A DNA stretch of 64,000 nucleotides from Longispora albida DSM 44784 (GTDB lineage: Bacteria; Actinomycetota; Actinomycetes; Mycobacteriales; Micromonosporaceae). Positions 60,225 through 64,000 of this stretch are shown in pieces. Position 1 is the stretch's first letter. Each line of letters starts with the position of its first letter. The DNA is taken from the NCBI RefSeq assembly GCF_000379825.1, contig NZ_KB903836.1, positions 599 to 64,598 of the forward strand, read 5' to 3'. Below the pieces are notes generated by a model that was not told where the DNA came from, made no database searches, and saw only the letters and a program-made list of their open reading frames with translations. A program made the position numbers and the translations under genes.

Positions 60225-61244
60225 ATGTGCCAGAACTGTGGGACCTCATCCGGAGGCATCCAGCGCCGTGCCGTACTGCGCGGGGCCGTTCTGGGCGGCG
60301 CAGTGATAGGCAGCGGCGCCGCCGGGCTGTCACCGGTACCAGCGGCCGTGGCGGATCCGGTCCGCGCTGGCTCCGGCCGCCCGGCCGGGGTGTCGATGCG
60401 CTGGCTGGGCGTGGCCGGCTGGGAGATCGCCTTCGACGGCCGCGTGCTGTACTTCGATCCCTATCTGAGCCGCTTCGACTACCGGCTGCCCGGCGGCCCG
60501 CTGGTCCCCGATCCCGCCGTGGTGGACCGGCTGCTGAACTCAGGCCGGCTGGCGGGCCCGCCGGAGCTCATCATGATCAGCCACGGGCACTGGGACCACA
60601 TGGCCGACGTGCCGCAGCTGCTCGGCCGGTCCGGCTGGGCCTCGAAAACCATCCACACCATCGGCACCGAGACGCACCGGCACCTGCTGGCCGCCATGGG
60701 TACCCCCGCCGCCCGGCTGAAGAACTACATCCACGCCACGGGCGGAGAGGACCTGGAGTTCGGCGATGGCGCCTACCGGGTGCAGGTGATCCGCAGCCTG
60801 CACAGCCAGTCCCGGGGATACGGCTTCTTCGCACCCGGTACGCGGACCGCCCCGCCAGCGGCGCCGGCCAGCATCACCGACCTGGTGGAGGGCGGCACGC
60901 TGGCATACCAGGTCACAGTCGCTGACCGGCTCAAGGTACTGATGTTCGGCGGCACCAACTTCGTGGAACGTGAACTGGCCGGGCTGCGCCCCGACGTGGT
61001 CGCTATCAGCATGACCGATCACAGTTCCCTGCACCGCTACCTGGACCGGCTGCTCACCACGCTGGGAGGCCCGCGCTACGTGATCCCGGTGCACCACGAT
61101 GACATGATCACCGGGTTTGACGCCCCCGGCCTCGCCGCCACCGTGGACCGCACAGCCGCCCAGCAGCTCAAGGAGGCTGTGCACCGGCTGCGGCTGCGCA
61201 CTGAGGTGATCGAACCCGAGCACCTGCGTCCCCTGCTGTTCTGA
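60225..61244 (+). CDS. Tat-exported metallo-beta-lactamase-fold hydrolase
   Basis: 339 aa. N-terminal MCQNCGTSSGGIQRRAVLRG then AVLGGAVIGSGAAG is a twin-arginine signal with two early Cys. The MBL metal motif is MISHGHWDHMADV (HxHxDH-like, HGHWDH). Later His in VIRSLHSQSRG, AISMTDHSSLHRYL and YVIPVHHDDM supply the other ligands (UlaG/lactonase-like, DUF-type). ATG 60225 opens it; 117 bp separate it from LysR. Substrate unknown. Confidence 0.85.
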   Translation: MCQNCGTSSGGIQRRAVLRGAVLGGAVIGSGAAGLSPVPAAVADPVRAGSGRPAGVSMRWLGVAGWEIAFDGRVLYFDPYLSRFDYRLPGGPLVPDPAVVDRLLNSGRLAGPPELIMISHGHWDHMADVPQLLGRSGWASKTIHTIGTETHRHLLAAMGTPAARLKNYIHATGGEDLEFGDGAYRVQVIRSLHSQSRGYGFFAPGTRTAPPAAPASITDLVEGGTLAYQVTVADRLKVLMFGGTNFVERELAGLRPDVVAISMTDHSSLHRYLDRLLTTLGGPRYVIPVHHDDMITGFDAPGLAATVDRTAAQQLKEAVHRLRLRTEVIEPEHLRPLLF

Positions 61245-61455
61245 GCGCAGCTCCGTCGCGGTGCGACTCTGGCGCGGACGCCGGGCAGGTGGGCGACCTG
61301 CCCGGGCTGGGCAGTGACCGGCTGGGCGATCGGGGTGAGGTGTCCCAGGCACGCTCTGCATCCCCGGCCCAGCAACCACAGAGGGCGTGGGCCAGCACCA
61401 GACGTACGCGCCGATCGCCCCGGAAGGCCAGGCCGGCGGAAAGCTTGTGCTGCTC

Positions 61456-62154
61456 TCAGGCGCCGCTCGGGCGGGCTGGGTCGAGATGCTCGGTCACCCG
61501 GACGCGGTCGAGTGCCTCGATCAGCGCGCCGGTGCCGTGGGTCAGCTTCAGCTCAAGTTCCCCGGGGTGCAGGGGTACCAGGGCCAGCAGCGCGATCTGC
61601 TTGCCGCTGGGAGTCACGATGGTGCGCGCCTCCGGAGCGGAGTTCACCATCGGCGTGACCACCACCCCGGTGAACGGCACACCGGGCGCGTACGGCTCAG
61701 CAGGATCACCGTTGGGAACGGAATGCCACTGACCGATCCAGGTGCCGTACTCGTGTGGCAGGCGGGCCACCGACTTGAGCAGCCGGACCGGCCAGTAGTG
61801 GCACTCGTCCTTCCACGCGTCGGCGGTCAGCGGCCAATCAGGCGGCAGCGCGATCATCAGCTCCGCGTACGGGCTCACACCGGCCTCGGCAGGCACGTTC
61901 ATCGGCAGATCGCTCATCCCGGAGGTGACCAGCGTGACGAATGGCCGCTGCGGGGTCGGTTCGATCATGTGCACGTCGATGTGGACCAGATCGGATGCCA
62001 TCTCGTGCCATACCGTGGCTGGCTCGCCGAAATACTGGCTGATGTGGCGGTCTATGGCCTCCAGCGACTCCGGATCGCTGTCGGCGGGCGGCGTCCAGCC
62101 CCGCTCCAGCGCTTCGTGCCGAAGTATCCCTGACCCCTGGGGTGCCGATTCCAT
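61456..62154 (-). CDS. Suppressor-of-fused (SUFU) domain protein
   Basis: 232 aa. EAIDRHISQYFGEPATVWHE, DLVHIDVHMIEPTPQRPFVT, LVTSGMSDLPMNVP, YAELMIALPPDWPL and CHYWPVRLLKSVARLPHEYG are SUFU marks. In bacteria SUFU domains serve as immunity proteins of polymorphic toxins or stand alone in antitoxin-like roles. No toxin ORF is recognisable nearby. Convergent with the metallo-hydrolase, 211-bp gap. Confidence 0.9.
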   Translation of the reverse strand: MESAPQGSGILRHEALERGWTPPADSDPESLEAIDRHISQYFGEPATVWHEMASDLVHIDVHMIEPTPQRPFVTLVTSGMSDLPMNVPAEAGVSPYAELMIALPPDWPLTADAWKDECHYWPVRLLKSVARLPHEYGTWIGQWHSVPNGDPAEPYAPGVPFTGVVVTPMVNSAPEARTIVTPSGKQIALLALVPLHPGELELKLTHGTGALIEALDRVRVTEHLDPARPSGA

Positions 62155-62728
62155 CCGGAGAGAGTAAATGCCAGCTACCGGCGCCCTGCCGGCCGGCCGG
62201 CGTCCGGGTCACCGGCCGGTGCCGGACGACGGCTCCGGGCGCTCCCAGGCCAGGCCACGCTGTTCCCTTGGTAGCGCACGGTCCTTCCTCCGGCCAGGTG
62301 CACTAGCCGGCAGCCCGGCCTGCTCGTGGGCACATGCGGTGAGGTCCGCACACTCAGCGTTCTGCAATGTGGACGGCACTGTCTGTCGAAGTTGGTGAGG
62401 CGTCAAGCTCCACGGCGGCTGGTCCCGCAGACGTCCCCGCGGCACGCCTCCGGCGCTCAAGCCTTCGTCAGCGCTGACCTGATCGGCATCCTGGACGCGG
62501 TGCTGCAGGTCGCCGGAACTCATCAGTATCCGCCAGGAAAATTACGCCGGGCTTGCCTGGGATTTTCGGCTGTCGCCGAATGATCTTCCCGGGATGTTCC
62601 TCGATTACTACGATCCGGGCTGTGGATCCCGTGATCACGGGGCTGGCTTCCCGCTGCCTGTCAGCTGGAGGGCTTGGTCAGACGAGGATTCCATGTTCGT
62701 CGTTCAGCCCCTGGAAGAGGAGTTTCCC
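62155..62728. other. 574-bp region without a convincing gene
   Basis: Frames here are short, Arg/Pro/Ala-biased and lack ribosome sites. Both strands were read. It precedes the I36-type gene and may hold its promoter; no repeat or dyad stood out. Confidence 0.4.
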
Positions 62729-63400
62729 TTGACGTTCCGAGCAGTTCGATCACCTTCTTCGCCTTGGCGGCGCAGGTTCGCGGTCATGGCGATCGTCGCC
62801 CTGGGGGCATCTGCGGCCATACAGGGCCCGGCGTCCGCCCACACGCACACGGCGGCCAAGCCGACCCGCGCCCAGCAGGAACTGCTTTCCAGGGTCCCCG
62901 CATCGGCAGCCGTCCTGCAGAAGCAGATCGACCTGCAGCTTTCCCTGTACCCGGGCGGCAAGCAGACCTCGGCGAACGAGGTCTCCTACGACGGCGGGAA
63001 CTTCGTGATCACCTTCGCGAAGCCGGCCACCACCCAGCCGTCCCTGCTCAGCGGTAAAGGCGACTGCCCGGACGGGTGGTTCTGCTTCTGGGACTACGAG
63101 TACTACGGCGGAGCCATGGGCAAGCTCAGCAGCTACGGGGCACAGGATCTGTGGCGGTACGGCTGGAGCGACCGCATCGAGTCGGCCTGGAACCGTACGA
63201 ACACAGTGGTGCGGTTCTACAACCACACCACGGGCAGCCACTCGGAGTACGCGATCAGCTCCTACGATCAGTACCTCTTCATGGTCTTCCCCGGCGATTA
63301 CGACACGAGTGTCAAGTACCTGGCCGACGGCGAGGACTCGGAACGGAACAAGGCTGATCACGTCTACCGGTGCGGGGGCCCGGGCGGGAGCATGTGCTGA
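62729..63400 (+). CDS. Secreted peptidase-inhibitor I36-type protein
   Basis: 223 aa from TTG 62729, preceded by AGAGGAG at 6 nt; the earlier ATG 62693 lacks a site and would hide the signal. Signal TFRAVRSPSSPWRRRFAVMA IVALGA... with cleavage near PASAHTH in pieces. From residue about 120 the Cys-containing domain CPDGWFCFWDYEYYGGAMGK and SAWNRTNTVVRFYNHTTGSH matches the inhibitor I36/beta-gamma-crystallin-like family. The N-terminal part (AQQELLSRVPASAAVLQKQI) is a helix of unknown role. Confidence 0.78.
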   Translation: MTFRAVRSPSSPWRRRFAVMAIVALGASAAIQGPASAHTHTAAKPTRAQQELLSRVPASAAVLQKQIDLQLSLYPGGKQTSANEVSYDGGNFVITFAKPATTQPSLLSGKGDCPDGWFCFWDYEYYGGAMGKLSSYGAQDLWRYGWSDRIESAWNRTNTVVRFYNHTTGSHSEYAISSYDQYLFMVFPGDYDTSVKYLADGEDSERNKADHVYRCGGPGGSMC

Positions 63401-63424
63401 CACGTGACCGCTGAGGGCCGGCCC

Positions 63425-63539
63425 GGCAGACGGGTATGAGGCAACGCCGTACGCGGTGCCGTTCCTGCTGCTGACGCTGATCACCGTCGGGTACGACGAG
63501 GCGTGGCTGGCGGAAACCTTCCCACTCGCGGGGGCCTAG
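63425..63539 (+). pseudogene. Orphan coding remnant
   Basis: One frame reads YEATPYAVPFLLLTLITVGY then DEAWLAETFPLAGA and a stop at 63537-63539, looking like the C-terminus of a membrane or enzyme gene whose front is lost. No start codon with a ribosome site. Low confidence. Confidence 0.25.
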
Positions 63540-64000
63540 TTGTGGAGTACTGCCTTGTCCACAGTCACCCGGAACGGGCAGCGGTAGGCGGCCGGTGAGC
63601 CCGTGACGACCACGGTCACGCTCTGTTTTGCGCCGCCGACGGCAACGACGCCCCCGTAGCCCTCGTCGGCCGAGCGGGCTTCGGTGCTGTCCCGGGACAC
63701 CTTCCCGTCGATGACCGGTGTGAGCGTGTACGTGGTGGCCGCCTGGCAGCCTGGCTGCTGGGTGACGTCCAGGGTGATCAGCAGGAGGAGCTTGCCTCTG
63801 GCGGGTGGTGATCCGGGTACGCGGAGGTTCACCGAGCCCGGGCCCAGCAGCCCGGCCGTCCTGGCCGCGGCGGACGAGCCCAGCTCCTTCGTGACATGGA
63901 TCTCGGCCCTGCCGGCGGCCACCCACAACGCCCACGGGCCGGCGAAGAAGACGACACCGGCCAGCCCCCAGGCGATCCGGCGGCCGGCTGGGCTGGATTC
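63536..64000 (-). CDS. Membrane-anchored extracytoplasmic protein, N-terminus cut by window edge
   Basis: 154 residues visible, no start in the window. Near the N-terminal end: GRRIAWGLAGVVFFAGPWAL WVAAG is one transmembrane helix in pieces; the rest is beta-rich (KLLLLITLDVTQQPGCQAAT, SVTVVVTGSPAAYRCPFRVT) with two Cys that may pair. Ends DKAVLHN. Family not recognised. Confidence 0.65.
   Translation of the reverse strand, partial: ESSPAGRRIAWGLAGVVFFAGPWALWVAAGRAEIHVTKELGSSAAARTAGLLGPGSVNLRVPGSPPARGKLLLLITLDVTQQPGCQAATTYTLTPVIDGKVSRDSTEARSADEGYGGVVAVGGAKQSVTVVVTGSPAAYRCPFRVTVDKAVLHN

Noticed and set aside
1-64000. CRISPR array, prophage or replication origin
   Set aside because: No regularly spaced direct repeats, phage structural genes, integrase or DnaA-box cluster was seen on reading.

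Overview
The window is high-GC actinobacterial DNA. A complete pafA - pafB/pafC (WYL) - tatA - tatC - diacylglycerol kinase - HelY-type helicase neighbourhood, many GTG starts, GTGA/ATGA stop-start overlaps and a large secretome point to Actinomycetia. A Micromonosporales-like relative is plausible, but that is inference; no rRNA or other taxonomic marker is present and no tRNA was recognised.

Layout. 1-6.4 kb: a subtilisin-type protease cut by the left edge, a HAD phosphatase, a TetR/P-loop ATPase pair diverging from an SRPBCC protein, a DinB-like protein, a damaged lipoprotein gene, and an azoreductase diverging from its HxlR-type regulator across three CTTAC/GTAAG dyads. 6.5-16.1 kb: a 3-hydroxyacyl-CoA dehydrogenase fused to a JAB/JAMM domain diverges from alkane monooxygenase and rubredoxin, followed by PucR and LysR regulators and a five-gene branched-chain amino-acid-type ABC operon (livKHMGF order). 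16.2-23.3 kb: two tandem M6-like secreted metalloproteases, a TetR regulator, two tandem small secreted paralogues, a GNAT, an Sfp-type phosphopantetheinyl transferase, a TIP30-like oxidoreductase and a DinB/DUF664 protein.

23.3-29.3 kb: a membrane protein, then a lower-GC block (XRE/TPR regulator plus Nudix hydrolase) bracketed by two copies of the end of a phoD-type gene and its terminator. The intact phoD is translationally coupled to a gene for a two-repeat protein. 29.3-31.7 kb: GtrA, a membrane-anchored trypsin-like protease coupled to a DUF2304 protein, and RmlC, suggesting cell-surface glycan metabolism.

31.7-46 kb: the conserved housekeeping block: pafA (Pup ligase), two small genes, DUF3866, pafB-pafC, a small membrane protein, tatA-tatC, DagK, an MFS exporter, a MerR regulator with a quinone oxidoreductase behind a MerR-type apparently leaderless promoter, a HAD protein, the helicase and a Nudix hydrolase. 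46-52.3 kb: a streptogrisin-like protease, a 51-aa gene directly abutting a nested inverted repeat, a 5'-3' exonuclease, a beta-propeller protein, LysR, an SH3b protein and a YcaQ-like DNA glycosylase relative.

52.5-64 kb: an accessory region with a penicillin-acylase family enzyme, a class C-like serine hydrolase, a LysR/class A-like serine hydrolase pair diverging from a Tat-exported metallo-beta-lactamase-fold protein, decayed IS982-type transposase and Nudix pseudogenes, an orphan SUFU-domain protein, an I36-type secreted protein and a membrane-anchored protein cut by the right edge. No CRISPR array, prophage or replication origin was seen.
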